From positions 1,178,001-1,242,000 of the forward strand of contig NC_090968.1 in assembly GCF_040807025.1 (NCBI RefSeq): a DNA stretch of 64,000 nt, written 5' to 3'. Source of the stretch: Struthio camelus. Lineage: Eukaryota > Chordata > Aves > Struthioniformes > Struthionidae. The position numbers and the translations under genes were made by a program. Below are positions 43,688-58,600 of this stretch, in pieces (within the stretch, counting starts at the first letter, position 1; each line of letters begins with the position of its first letter). The notes beneath the pieces were generated by a model. That model made no database searches and was not told the DNA's origin. It worked only from the letters and a program-made list of their open reading frames with translations.

Positions 43688-46600
43688 CTACGGCTTCTGG
43701 CCGAGCGTGGGCCCCGCCGTGGCGATGATGGAGGAGCTGGCCAGGCTGCTGCCCAGGCTTATGAGCGTGGTGCTGGCCCCTCCGGGCAGCATACCCTGGG
43801 GCAGCAAGTGTCTGTTGGCCAGAGTCTCTCTGGTGTGGATGATGGTGCTCCCGTCGTCCACCACGGAGGGAACCCTCCCCAGGGTCTCCACTGCGCCCAG
43901 AGCATGGCCCAGGGCCGAGGCGCTCTTGGTCAGACCGACCTTCTCCCCAATGTGTCCCAGGGGCCCGTCGCCCTTCACCGCGGCCAGCGTCGAGGTCAGG
44001 ATGACGGTCTTGGAAGCGGTCTGCAGGACGGGTCCCACCTTCGAGTGCACCAGGCTGCTGGGAGGGCTGGGGGCACTGGCCAGGGGGGAGGTAGCGAAGG
44101 TGACGGCACCAGTGGGAGAGCTGGCAGAAGACGAGGAAGAGGAGGAGGAAGGCTGGATGCCCGGCAGCTTGAGGGGGACAGAGGTAGCCTCACCCATCAC
44201 AGACTTGGTAAGTGCAGACAGCTTGGCGTCCGACATGACGTACAGCGTCTTCATGGGACTGGTGGTGGTCACTGCGCAGAAGGGGAGAGAGCGGTCAGCG
44301 GCTGCGGGGGACGTGGGTGCCTGCCCTGGGCTGCAGCCCCCAGCGGCATCGCAGGGTTTCAGGCTGAACGCGGAAATTGCCTCATTCGTTCTCCAGAACG
44401 AGACCCCAAAACAAACCCCAGCGCTTCCACGGCCACGGGCAGAGCCTGACCTCTCCCCAGAAAAGTCCCCTCGCGTGGGGAGGAGACGTCAGGGCTGTGC
44501 CTTGGCCGAGCACGTTCCGGCTTGCCCCGTCCTGCCCTCCGAGCTGCCGCGGACCATGCCGAGCTCAGGCTGCTCTCGGTGACCAGGCTCCGTCCGGACA
44601 AGCTCTCGCTCAGCTCAGGCACCTCCAGCCCCATCCCACCAGCAGCAAAGGTGGGCAAGATATCGCTGGGGGTGCTCGGATGCCTGTCACGCTCCATCCC
44701 AGGAGGTGGATAAAAGATTTCAGGCTTTGTGAAATGAAGCCCTTCACCCTCCTCCTCATGCTCTAGGCAGCAGGGGAGGTTATTACCCCTTCCAAGTCCC
44801 TTCCCCAGCAGAAACGCAGCCCTCAGCCACGTCTAAGGTCAATGCGAGACCGGAGAGCAAACATGAGCACTGCCACCAGTGGAGCAGAGGGACACGACGC
44901 TGAAATCACTGGGTTTAGACGTGCTCAATGCATGGGAAAAAGCACGGAGACCCACCGCTGGTTAAAGGCTGAGCTGACCAGAAAGGCCCCAACCTGGAGC
45001 AGCCCGCAGTTCGCCCCGGCGGTCGTCCGAGGCTGCGACTCGCTCCGGCTCCCCGGGACCCCGCACCGACGAACGACGAGCAGCACGCCCAGCGATGCTG
45101 GATCACGCTGAACGCGGCACCGTATCTCTCGGATACGGCGGTATCGAAGATGCATCGCACCCTCCAGACGCGAGGGCACGTCACGAACGTCAGCACAACG
45201 CGCACCTCCCCGAACCGAAGTGCCAGGCTCGAGCAGGGAGGGCATGGAGGGCAGACGACCGACTCTCCAACCAGGATCCCACCAGCCTGGGGGGATCAGA
45301 GAGGCTGCAAGGACAGTAGGGCAGGAACAGGAGACTCCGGTCACCGCCACGCAGGCTTGGGAAGCGGCACAGGGACATGGAGATGTTGCTAGGCATCAGC
45401 AACAACTGCTCCACCAAACAGAAAAAGGCTGGAAAACTTTCTGTCTTAACACCCCTGGTCCACCCTGCTGCTCCAGCACTTCTCCTACAAACGGGTCCCG
45501 TCGCAGGATTCAAAGCCATCCTGAGCCTCCAACGAAAAGGGGAAAACTTCTTCCCACCTCCGACTTCATCCACTAGTTAAGCCACAAACAGCAAGAGGGA
45601 CAAGAAAAAAAATTCAGCAGAATCGACCACGACGCTTTTGCACCTCCCCGTTGAGTCCTGGGGGAGAACAGCCGAGTCTGGTCTGCTCCAAGTGCTCAAG
45701 ACCTGCGCGCCCTGCCATTCACTTGGAAATCACTCGGACCGAGGAAATTCAACACGCTGGCTGGTCTGAGAGAGGGCTCTTTTGTACCGAAGCCTTTTGA
45801 GGATGCAACGGACCGCACCACTGCCTCGCGTAGCTTTTAAGTCTGAAGCTGCTGGCTGGGTAATCGCTCTATGCCATTTATTCAGCTGCAATTGGATGGG
45901 TCCGCTCCCCCCAGACGAGATAGATACACGTGGGCAGCACGGAGAGCGGTTAACGCTACGAGCGCGTGATGGCAGCAAGCGCCAAAATAGAACGAAGATC
46001 TGCGACGGCAACTGCAGATAGCCACTTCTGCATTTGGGCCAGCGAGCTGAGCACCCTAGTCTTCCTCAGCTGCTCAAAAACTGCTGCGTTTAGACCAAAC
46101 CAGAACTGCATGCGCTCATGCAGAGAAACCACTCGACGGGGGACATGACTTAAAAAAAACGGACTTAAAAATAAGCACCGTTCAAGCAGCACCCGGCTAT
46201 TGCCCAGGGTGGCAGGTCACCGGGCAGGCACGGCTCCAACCCGGCCTCCACTCTGGCCCCCAGGCCGGCTGCCCGCGCCCCGCAAGTGCCACGCGCCTCA
46301 CCTACGGGTGCTGCGGCGGCGGCGGTCAGGTGGGCCGCGGGGTCAGCGGGAGCCATCTCGGCGCCAGCCTGGGCTTTGCTGAGATCCATCTGAGACAGCA
46401 GCTTGCCAGGAGAGGCGGCACTGGAAGCTGGGGCGGCCAAGTTCCCAACTGCGCCGTCTGGAGCCTGGAAGGGTTAAAGTAACGGAGAGCTGCTGGAAGG
46501 GCCCGCCGCGCGCTCGGGCGCTGCGCGGAGCGCCAGGCCTCGAGGCGGAGCAGAGTCAGACCATCCGCAGGGCGCTGCTGCGACCGTTCCTCGGGCCTCG

Positions 46601-49600
46601 CTGCATCCCTCGCCTCAAAATTAAAACCTTTTCCCTAGTGCTTCGAACCTTGTCCTCGCTCTGCTCAGCCGTTTCTCAACTGAAGGGAAAATCTATAGCA
46701 GGAGCAGCAGAGACGTGTATTTTAAAGCCGGTGGCGTCATTTACAACCCCAATACCATTATCAGTGCTTGGGCTGAGACTGGCACAAACTCATTTCTTTT
46801 TTCTGAAGTGCAGTGGGATGGCTCTGTTCCCATCCCTGGCTCTGGCTGTCAGCAACCCTGGGAAATCAGGGTTGCTCTTGTTTTCTCCAAAACAATAGTG
46901 AAACAACAGCCAGGAATTGGAGCTCAAGAGCACTTCTCACTTTGCACAGACCCTCTCGCAAGAGCAACGTGCCATTACCACCAGAACCAGTGAAAGCCCA
47001 CCAGAAAACACACAACCAAGTACACCGCCTACATCCGAACAGCTCCCCACTTGCCTGCAGAAGCCGTACAAGCCCCTTTTACAACAACCTGCTGCTTACA
47101 CAGCATCAGTGGCTGCCACATGCTTACAGGTGTCCAACACCCCCTTGGCCGAACTGGGGAGTTTGGATTTGTGTCCTAAGGAGGATCGCAGCCCAGCCAG
47201 GGCATCTCTGAAGAGCACCGGCCTTTAGGGACAAGCTTCAGGGGTATATCTAGAAATTCCCCCGTTTGAGGGGTTCTTCAAGCACCACCTTCGCTTGCCT
47301 GCACTCTTTCCCAGTGCGTCTTCCATCAAATACTCCGAGTAGATGACTGCAAGCTCGCCACGCACTTGCGGGCACTCCCGGGGAGCCCCAACCACTCAAA
47401 GGCATCACTCAAACTCCAAAACAAACTCTCAGCTACAAAAGCAGACACCAGCCTCTTCATCCAGACCCCTCAGAGACAACTTACTTGCTTTCCTCCACCA
47501 CTGGCAAGCACCACTTATAAACGCTTAGCCCAAGACTGAGCCGTTCATTCCTGATGCTCGTGCAGGTCACAACCTGCTTTTCTATACCTCATTCAGCGAT
47601 ATAGTAGTGCCCCACTAGCTGGCAGGCTCAACCTTTCTGCCCCGAGGGCTGTTAAGACAGAGATGACTGTCTCAAGCACCTATCAGGCATACAGCCATCA
47701 GTCACACTGAAACTTTAAGCAATGAATTGCAATGCCCAGTGATCTAAGAGGCGTTCGGTTTTGCTGGAAGCCTCCTGGACCGGTCTTCAGGCCAGCAGGC
47801 TAAGAGTACGGTGAAGATCCCCACTCTAAATCACTGACAGGCTTTAAGGTGCTTTCAGTCACCCCGTTACCCATCTCAAAAGGCTGGGTCACAGCCCAAA
47901 AAGGAGGAGCCTGGCAAGAAATAATCTCTGCAATCCTCCTTAGTCCAAGATGGTTCATTGGTTGACGCTCTCCAGACAAACCAGAAGAGCCCACAAGGCC
48001 CGTTTTGCTCATGAATGCAATGAACAAAGTTTGGGTGTCCTGGTTTCAATGCAATTTCTTAAAGGTTTGGCTTGGACGCAATCCTCGCAACAGGTCAGAC
48101 TTCACAAAAATGTCACTGTTGTAAGCAGGCACTGTTGCTAGCAAACCTACCGCCAGTAGAGCTAGCTCTGCGCATTGGCAAAAGCTGGAGTTAGGGCTCT
48201 CCTCATGCCATCTAGGGTCGTCCCTTGCCCAAAACTCAAATCACCACCTCAGCCTGCGGCTCCATTTAAGCCTGTTTGGCATTAAGCAGAAAACAGAACG
48301 CAATCGGCATCAGCACCACTCAAACTCCGCATTTTACGGAGTGACTGTCAGCACATATCCACGCTGGAGAAGAGTATGGTCTCTGTATGGTCTCCACCAT
48401 ACAGAAGGTGTTGGTGGAGATCAAGGGTGGAACAATCTCTCGCAAACAAAAGCTGAAGATTGCTCATGTTTTCACCCTAAAGCCACCCAAACCTACTTTC
48501 TCCTACTCTGCTACTCGCAGAACGCATTTGAACCGAGCTCTCCAGGGAGATTCCTCAGCCTTCCCCCGTCTGTTTAATACCCAAAGCCCACGGGGCAAGG
48601 AGAGTTGCCCTTTCAAACTGCATCTCAGCCACTACAGACATCGCCCCAGCCCCCAAAGTTTAAAATCACAGCACACAGCCTATGCGTGGGCTTCACGCTT
48701 CCTGAACAAGCACAGTCGAGCCGTCAGCTGGAATTTCAAAGGGAACCCAACTGACAATAGCTTCGGTTACTGCTGAAAACACAAGAGTTTATGCCGTGGG
48801 GTTATCCCCCAAAGCCTTTTAGAAATTTGCTCTTTACAGGAAACACGGCTAGATTACGTAATTCTACTTGCTAAAGGTACACACAAACACTGATAAGGAC
48901 TATAATTAGTTACAAAAATACGTAGCTCATTCCACTTCCTGTAAACGCCAGCTTTCAGTTTGCTTTTGAAGCAACTCTCACAGCCGGCCACACAATTAAT
49001 CACTACCTCGAACACACAAACTCAGCGTTGTAGGTGAGATTAACATTTAGGATCGAATGCCCTGTTTCGAGTGTCGCTGCCTTAAGAACTTTAACCTGTG
49101 CGATACCCTCGAGTCCATCTATGCCGAGTTTCTTAACATCGTCAAGTTACCGTTCCACCAAACATATTTAGGGCTTCTCAAAGCAGGTTACAAAGGACGG
49201 AAAGGAAAACGTGCCATTTCGGATCGTTTCTTCAAACGGCCTTTGAAGAGCACAAACACTGACTCCGACCAGGATAAAGAGGTTCAGACCTACAAGGCAA
49301 TACGGCAGCGTGACTCAGCCTCCTCTTAGCACTGACAGGACCTGCACGGTGGATACGCTGAGCGTCACTAGCTCTGTATTTCTGAGCGCTGGCTTAGCCA
49401 GCAGCGCGTCAGCTCTGCCAGTGCTTGCAGGCTCTGTCACACTAGCAAAGTGACTGAAAGAGACACAAAAACGTCAAGGGAGGAAGGAACCGGATGCTCC
49501 CGTAGCTGAGCTTTAACCAGCAACAAGCCAGGACTCTGCTGCTGTGTGCAAATGACTGGTAACGGTGAACACGATGCTAACTCTGAAGTAGTGCAGGACA

Positions 49601-52600
49601 AGTGAAGGATTTATGGCTTAACTTACCCAGCTTCCATCTGAAGGCTTGACGATCCCCCTAGGACAGTATCTTCCTTCACATCATCTCAGGGCTTTGAGCA
49701 ACCCCAAAGAGCCAGCCTCTGCAGGCAGCAGCACGGAGGAGAAGCAGGTTCCCTGCCTCCACGAAGCTGCCCACAACTTGAGCCTCCCCGACAACAGGGA
49801 TCAAAAACCAGAGCTTCATCTGTGACGCAAAGGCTGCTCTGAGTCTCCTACACCACCTTCCCTGCCGGGAACCTGCGTTAGGGATACCAGGAGTAGGAAG
49901 ATCACATGCAAGGAAAAAAAACTTGCCAATGCAATCTGCAGTCGTCTCCTTGGCATCCTCAAATGCTCTCAGCATTCAGCGCCAGCTTGTTAATCCCCAC
50001 AGGATTCTCCACATTTGTCTGAGCGCCCAAGCTGTAGCACTTCTCATTAGGGGAGCTTGTTCACTTGCTCTTTAAATTCATTTCTTCCTGCAGATGCCCA
50101 TCTCAAATGACTGCAGACGGCATCTTTTGGACAGTCAGTTATACTCCAAGTTTTTAGGACGGGGGAAGCGATGGCATCTCATTTTAATCGGTGGTGTAAC
50201 CGGTAGTCTCCACTCTGTAGGTGCTTCTGATGTCCCTGAGCTGAATCCCAGTTAACTCAAGCTCGCTCTTGGCAAGCTTCAAAAGTTCTCATTTACCTCC
50301 AAAGCTTTGCTCCTTAGAGAAGCCTTCAGAGCCTCAATACCTCAGGCCGTGGTTCCCTTCATACTGTTCATAAGGAAATTGCTCCTGACTATCTCAAGGC
50401 AGAACCAGCCAGGTGCCACCTACCAAAACCCACTCTACAGCCTCATCCTCAGGCCAACAGCAGCCCTTCCTACGATGTCTTCTTCAGTCCTAAATGGCAG
50501 ATCACAGGCCTGGGCTGGCCCCTGCACAGCCCCTAAACCCCTTGCCAGAAGGGGCTCAGCCTCCAGCGAGCACACCAGCTGATGGGGCATTCCCCTCAGT
50601 AACACCAGCACAACAGCTGTTCATACGGCCAAGATCCTGATCTCTGGGAGAGGACCTACAGGACTTGATCTGACTGTCATACTGCATCGGAGCTGGGATT
50701 GCGGGGAAGCCACCTGCCCTGTGACAAACAAGGGCTTAGGTTCGAACCTTGCGGAAAGCACATCCATCACAGCCAACCAACCACTGACTAGCTGTTCTGT
50801 GCAGGGAGCCAAAACAGATGATCAGAACCGACCTTTGTTGGACAGCAGTTTAGGACAGAGCCTAAGACTATACCTACATTAAATTTCCTGTTTTCTGCCT
50901 CCGGTGACTGAAAAGTTCCATCTCCAGCTTGTTTCCTTCTTGCAACTGGCCTCCATCTGGAATTTGTAGCTGTTGGGCTATGGCACACTATGGCAACGGG
51001 TGCTCGCTGCTCCTGCCTGCACAGCTCTGCTGAAGGCCGCTAGTGCAGAGTCCTAGTCCAGAATCTGGGATGGAGAGGTCCAAGTTATAGTACTTGAGAC
51101 CAATACCTTCACTACAAGACCTTCTCCAATCTGGCATCTTGTGCTCTCAACTCAACTGCATCAAGACATATCTTGGGAAGTGGGGGAGGCAGCCAGGATC
51201 CTTTGAGACAGTACCTGGCATGCTGAGCAAGTCCAAATGGTAAGAGCATTTCTTTCTGCCAGTGATGCATCTCCAAAAGGAGATCTGTTGTGAACAGATA
51301 TGACTTTAGAGCACGCGCTCAACACTTCATATTTAGGTTTCAACAGCACAGCATTGAGAAAAAGCAGAACCTGGAGACCTGCAGGAGCAAGCGGTACAGC
51401 CTCCCAGATGCCCACAGGGCACAGCCTCACATCAGGGAATCAGTGAGAAGCAGCACTTCCAAGAGCAGGAGGACGCCACACAGCACTGCTGGACCCACTT
51501 CCCCCCGTGAATAACAGAAGGACACAGATGCTCTAGAAGAAGCTTTCCTCCTCACACCAAAGCCTGTTACTGCCAAGAAAGCCTGGAGCTTCAGCAATAA
51601 CTTCCATGCTGATGCCAGCTTCAGAAGTCCATCTAGAGAGCAATTTCCTTAGTGCAGTACTAGCATAATATCGAGCACAACCTCCCTGGAGGAGGCAACC
51701 CTGCCACTCAGAGATGACATGGGTCGTCCTCCTCCAACTACTGCCTTGCAAGGCTCCTTTCTGTGCAGAGAAAAGGGCTGATCCACACACGTGCAAAGTG
51801 GGTGCTGCAGCCAGGAGCAGCACAACACATCCTAACTCCACTGCATGGCAGTGCAGGCAGCCTCAGCACAGCAACAAAGCTCATCACACCCAAGGGAGAT
51901 GAAGTGACCGAGAATACTTTCCCCAGGAGAGTTGTTCCTGCTCTTGACCACAACGGTCAGAAAAGGCTCAGAGCGGCAGTGGACACTTTCTCTACAGAGC
52001 CGATGCCAAAATTTACCTGAGGCGCTTGTGTCTGCATCGGCTGTTCCTCGAGCTGAGGTTGGATAGACCCCATCGCAGCCTGGCTAAGCGTGGTCACTCG
52101 GCTGGGCTGCCCGCGCAGCGTCACAGTAATGGTCGTTGGGGCCTTCAAGCCTAGAAGACACGCGAGCGAGACTTCCCTGAGACATGGGAATGGCGGCGTC
52201 CACATTCCACCAACCAGGGGCTGCATCAGCAAAATCCCTTCCCATTAGAAGGAGCTGCTCACAAATTGCTATCACATGGAGATTCCCATAGCCACAGCTC
52301 AGAGAGCACCACAAAGGCAAGAGATAAACTTTGGAAACACCCAACAAACCTGTCCCCCTCTCCCTCACCTGCTGCCTGGTTGGAGATCTGAGCCAAGCCA
52401 GGGAGACTGCTGGCTAGCTTCGCCAGTCCCCCGTTTGTCAGCAGCTGGTGAATGGCTGTGGGCTTCCCACTTGCTGAGGCTCCCAGAGACAAAGAGGTGG
52501 CAACCGGGATGGTGCGGACAATTGTGCCAGTGCCTGTGGTAATGGCACTCAGGTTTTGGATGGGCGCGGGTGTCTTCACAGCTGAGGTCTAGAAGGAGAA

Positions 52601-55600
52601 GCAGAAACATTATGAGTATCTGGAAGGAAAGGGGAGGCACAGCCTCTCTCTCATGCAGAAGCTGGAGGTCTTGAGGTCAGACAGAGAGTTTCCACACTTC
52701 ATTAGGGGGCAGCAAGCAAGTTGAAAAGCAGGTGAAGTTGCCCCTTCCAGTCTGGACACACTCATTTCAGCTCAAAAGCGTGACTGGGAGAAGCTGTGGC
52801 AAGGAGACCCCCTTCTGAATGAGGTCTCCTCAAACTGAAAGGATAGGGAGTGCTGCCTGATGGAAGCACAGATGCACGTTTTTTCCTCCTGTGGTACAAC
52901 ACACCAGAAGAACAAGACACCGATCCCCCCAGCCCATTCTCCAAGTCCTTCTCAATGTTTTCTAGATGTTTGCCCAGCCCAGTTTTGAGTACTATTTCCC
53001 ATAGCCTGTTTCCTAAAACTCACACCACTTACTGGAAAGCGGTACTCCCTAGCACACAGCCAAAGCTTGGATGCATCATCCCAACCTAGAATCCCTCATC
53101 GCTTCTGGTCCCAGAGCACACGTGGGCTCCCTCCCGCTCCAGCTACTACCGCTATGGTCCTGCTTCCCTTCAGAGAGCTTCAGAAGCTTCCTTTCAGAGA
53201 GCAACGCCTGACATTCACAGGCTGCATACCTGCACGGGCGGCCCAGCAGCAGCCACGCTGGCAGGAAGGCCTGGTGACTTGGTCCCGATGTCCTGCAGGC
53301 TGAAGCTCAGGCCTTGCAGCAGGCTACTGGCAGATGCTGCTCCTGGTGGGGGGAAAAGTCAAGCCTGGAGAATTAACCACCATGAAATTCCAGGTTCTCG
53401 TCTATCACGTGGCGGCGTCAGTGTAAAACTTTTCTTAAAGGAGCAGCATCCCAAGCACCCTGCCTCTAGGCCAGCAGGGATCCTCCTAGCCTCTCTGCAA
53501 ACATGCAGTCCACCACATTTCACTGCCACAGCTGCAAACGAGGCCAGCTGTAAAACGAGGGAGGCATTTGACAGTATGACAGCTGCTCCTGCTCCTCCCT
53601 GGAAGGAGGAAACGTTTGGTATCTCAAGGCATTGTTACATTCAAATAATGACGCAATGAACAGGTCACCCCCTGCTCATTCAGCCTCACGATAGCTGCCC
53701 ACTGCATCTCCGTGGGCTCCTGGGATAGCAAAGCACTACAAACGCTGCCTCAGCAACTGCAGGTCAAAAACCCAAAGCAACCAGGGAATGCGAGAAAGAG
53801 AATCCACCACATGATTTTGAACCTGGTTTACCTTTTACATTCACAAGACAGACACAGAGAGAGGCAGGTACCTTGGAGGGTACTGGCCGGCTGGGCCTGC
53901 ATGCAGTGGGCGCTGCTGGCCACCAGCCTGCTCTGCAGGGCATGGAAAGCACTGGGCGTCGTGCTGCTGGGGATCACAGCAGATGGGGCAGGACTACAGG
54001 AGGAGGTTTCCGTTGCCGAACTCAACCTATAAAAGACAAAGAAAGAGACTCCGGTTAGCAACACGCTACAGAGAGGATGATGCTAGATGGCTTTGACAGC
54101 AAGCTGTCGCTGACCTAACTTGCTCACACAGGCCTTCTGGAAATATAAGGAAGGCAGACGAACTTAAAAAAAAGAACTCAAAATAAGAGAAGTTTCTTTG
54201 CCCATCATGGCAACTAGAGCCACGAGCACCTATGGCAAAATCTGGTTTATCTCCAAATTGAAGTGAACTTATTATATGGGTACACCTACCTACCTGCTGC
54301 AACAGCTGTATCATCCTACACAAAAGGAAACCACCTTGGAGCGAAACAGTTCCCATTTAACACCTACTCTATAAGAGAACGGCTCTTCTCCCCCTCTCCT
54401 CCCAGATCCAACAGGGCTTGGTTCTCCAATGCACAGGGTGAATTTAAAAAAAGGGAAAAAAAACTGTGTTGTGAGAGACAGCCAACATCACAATGAACTC
54501 TCCAAAAGAGATCCTTACGGCCAGTCAGCTTCAGAGACTGATACTGAAGCTTCCCCTGCCTCAGAGAAGGAAGTGCTTTACTGCCAGAGAGAACGAAGGG
54601 AAGGATTAAAGACAGCAACGTTAAGTTTTTGGCAAAGACTGACACAGTGATTCAAAAGACAGAGATAGGCAGTTCTACAGCAAACTTGGATTTAGGAAAC
54701 CATATAGAGGTATCATCCAATAGCCACGATACCTTCTACTTCTGCCCATTTTTGTCATTCTCAGACCCAACCACCAGTTGAGATGGTTTCCTGGGCTTTA
54801 GAAAAATCCAGTCATAAACAGAACCCAGAAAGCTACGTAGGTGGAAAGCACCATGTTACGGTGCTTCACATCAGCAGCCTGCGAAAGAGACCCCCAGCTC
54901 ATAAGAATAAAGACACACTCACTTGGGGGTGGCGAGCAGGCCCGACAGCTCCTTTGCACCCGACACAGACTGGCCAACAGCCACGGGGATGGGCTTTCCG
55001 GCAACGACTGCAAAAGAAAAAGACGTAAACCTCATGCTCCTTCCCACACGCGTCCGTAGGGATCCCCCTCTCTCGCACACTACCCACTGACACTGAGCAG
55101 CGCTGCAGGCCACGGGCTCATCCTGCTCACAAACCTCGTCTAAAGGAAACCTCCGCTGCAGCCAGAAACACACGCTAGCCACCGCGCTACGGGAAATCAG
55201 GGTTATCAAACAGATCGGAATTGCAAATAATAATAATTAAATAAATCAGAAAGCTGCCATTGTGAAAGCATTAGGAGAGACAGGACGACTGAAGGAATTG
55301 GTTTCAAGATCTGCAAGCAGTGGTCCCTCAGGCCCTCGCAACCAAATGAAATTCTCCTAAATGCTGTCATTTCTGCTAATCCCCTCCTCCTAATATCATC
55401 CTCCTTACACAGGGCTACCACCTCGGTTGATTAGTTGGTGTAGGGCTTCTCGCTAGTGATCGATTTTGTAAGCATTCTTTAGAGAGATTTTACAAAATAC
55501 ACAGGCATGCGACGAATCACAATATTTTTTATTGCGACGTTTGGGGTACAAATGCGTTTGTCTTGTGCATTCCTCCTGCTCTCACACGGTAAGAGGGAAT

Positions 55601-58600
55601 TCTTGTTTGGTTCATGTTTACTTCTGCAATTCATTTCCTTTCTGTGAAGAGAAGTAAAGTTTGGAGAATTAAAAAAAAAGAGTCCGGAAATCAGAGATTT
55701 TTCAAAGCTGCCAGAAGGTGAATTGTAACCTTAGAAAAAGACGGATATTTATTAGTTAATTTTCACAGTACAAAACAACTGTTAAATTAACCAAGAAATG
55801 TTTCAAACCAAGCAGAACTATTTCTCAGCTTTGAAAACCTCTGATTTCCTAATACTTCGAATGGAGGTGCTGGCCCTTCAGTCCTGCACTGCATCAAAGC
55901 TAACGCTAATCACGAGCAATTGCTGTACATATTGGGCTCTGCGCTCTGACGTGGGGAAGCCGTATATACCAGCGTGGGCAGCAACAACACAACATCGTCC
56001 TTGAAATACGAGGGTCACAGTAGCCAAAGCTTCTGGCCTGCCTTGCAAAGGCTCACAGGGAAGGCAGCTGCGCACATCACCTCTTCTTGGACTGCAGGGA
56101 ACTCTGCAGCGCTCCTCGTAAGGGGTTTTCTCAGCCGAACAGGCAAAAAAAAGAGCTGGAATTTCTAAATACGTATATCAAACACATATCGTGACAGACT
56201 TCAGGCCACTGCACGGCCCGAAGGGGATCAGCGGAGCAGGACGCTCAGCTGAGCTGCAAAGCCTGAACGCGCTAAGATCTTCCCGTAGGAGGCAACGTTG
56301 CGGTCATCCATAAAGCAGGAGCACATTCCAGGCGAGAGCTTTGCAGAGCCGCTCTCCACCGTGCTGGAGTCGCTTCCGCTGCGGGGGACACGCAAGCAGG
56401 CGGCAGAATCGAAGACTTGCACAACCTACTTAGAGCAAGGGTCCACCGGGACCTGTGTCCTGCTTCCAGCGGCGGCTCGATGCTTCGGGAGAAGGTGTAA
56501 AGATCGTCTCACAGCTCACGAGGCTGCAGCCAAGCGTTTCCCCGAAGCGTGCAAGCTGAACCACTACGGAAAACGGAGGCTTCTGCCAAGACCTGGCTGC
56601 GCGCTGTCTGACCCCACGCGTCCCCAGCTATCCCAAACAGCACAAAGTAACTCACACCTCGAACCTCCAACTGCTTTCTGCTGCTATCTCCTCCAAAATC
56701 GCAGCTCCCTGCCCCTCCCGCCCCAAGGCCGTGCCACGGAGGATGCAGCAGCAGCATGCGGGAGCTGGTCCGGGCAGAGCCGCAACCCGCTCACTGGCTG
56801 GAAAGCAGCTAGGGAATCGCAACTCACTTTCTGGCTGGGTGGTGAGGGGCGCTCCGTTCCCCACGCCAGCAGCATCTCCGTGGGAGACAATGGTCACCTT
56901 GATTTTGGCTCGTTTGGAGGATTTGCTGCACTGGGTCGGGCTGGGGGTCTGGTGCCTCTTCAGCTGCATACGCACATCATCTTTCTCAGCCCCTTCCGAG
57001 GGCTCGGAGGAGACTGGAACTGGGGGACACAGAAGTAGCTTTTTGAAACCGATGGCCGGTTCCTCGAGGTCAGTGCAACTCCACTGTGCACACCGAGGTG
57101 TGGAGAAGGACACGTGCCCATGCATACTTCTACAGCTCCCTTTTCATGCCAGCCTTGCCCATCTCCCATGCACCAGGAACCCCTCTCTTCTCTTTACCAC
57201 CTACACTGACTTCTGCATGCCCTAAGCTACTCCTAGAGCCAGGACTTAGCCATGACTAAGGTGGGACTGCATACAAAGCCTGCCTTGCCTTTGCAAGGAA
57301 GAAAAACGGATGCTTACAGGAATAACGCTTTACAAATGCTTTTTGTTTCGAAGCACAGCATAATCAATCCTGCCATCACCCCCCTATTTCCATAGGAGGG
57401 ACCAAAGGTGCAGAGACCTGCACAGCCAGCACAGGTGTGCTGCCAACGCTGGGATTAGTGCTCAGCCACTGCCTCCCTGCTCCTCTGACACATCAGCGCA
57501 GGTATCTGCATGCCAGTCATTCAGCATGTCCCTTCCAGCACTCACAACCAGCCCTTCGAGGGCTGGAAAAAACCGTAGGGGGGGGGGGGCCTAGAGACAC
57601 TAAGCGAAGCAGCCATGAGCATGAAAGGTGCCACAGCAAAGTCAGACCTCAAAGGGCTTCGCAGTAGACAGGAAAGCAGTGAGCTGAGACCTTCCTTCCA
57701 CACCGATGGCTCATTCTGCTGTCACATCTTTGACCCATCACATCCGTTTTCGTCCTGCCTGATGCCCAGAGCACAAGTTTGCCAGGGCAAGGACCATCCG
57801 AACAGTGCAGAGGGCCCACGTCCACAACGAGCACCTCTAGGCAGCCCAAGAACGAAACGCGGTCACATCCTGCCCATCGGATCTGCACACGCACTCCGCC
57901 GCTGGTGGGAGATTGCCAGGCCCCAACCTGAAACGCTGGCGCGCTGGGCCAAAGCGAGAGCGCCGACCTGCCTTCCACTGCGACACCCACAGCCTGGCAG
58001 CGCTCAGAAACGCAGCCGCCGCTACTTCTCAGCGCTGCCGCGCTTTGCGACGACCGGGAAAAGCCTCCCCTCAAAGCTAAAGGAAACTCTCTCCATCAGA
58101 GCTCTTGCGGACAGTTTCTGAGCCAGCTAACTCCCTGCCTGCAAGAGTCCTGGCTGTTTAAGTCATGTATTCAACAGCCTGGAGGCCAACCACAGCACTT
58201 GCTTGTCTCCAAACTAGGGGTGCAGGACAAGACGCAGCCAAATCCCTAATGGTAGGGGACCGCAAGTGTTTTGGAGCTGCTCTGGTCCCCGAGACGAGCA
58301 CCAGACTTGCTCTGCTGTTAAGAATCGTGGCTCGTGACACTCGTGCAGTGCTCCCGTGTCTCCCACCTGACTGCAAACATGCTCGGGCAGAAGCGCCATT
58401 TAGAGAGGCCTCGCCAGCCGCGCAGAGACTGCAGGCACCAAAGCCCTTGGGGTGCCACGATACGGTGCCACCAGCCAAGCAGGACAGTGAAAGGGCACAC
58501 GCACAGGCAGCAGCGTTAGGTGCCCCTCAAAGCATCAGTAAGCAGCGAGCCAACGTCTCTCCGCGTCCCCGCTGCAAGATGAGCGAGAGCAGAGCCTTAC

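Noticed and set aside
48387-49329. Two plus-strand frames (129 and 90 codons) inside the large KANSL3 intron, considered as retrocopies or nested genes
   Set aside because: No recognisable family, no promoter or poly(A) context; lengths are within chance for this base composition.
50733-50755. GGTTCGAACC-like T-loop, considered as a tRNA
   Set aside because: No A box, acceptor stem or anticodon arm could be laid out around it.
52920-53060. Possible L3/CR1-type repeat in a KANSL3 intron
   Set aside because: Some wording (GTTTGCCCAGCCCAGTTTTG) is repeat-like, but no stretch could be matched confidently to a remembered consensus.
56298-57038. Plus-strand frame of 246 codons
   Set aside because: It lies antisense to KANSL3 exon 56828-57019 and its flanks. 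No homology or splice logic supports it.
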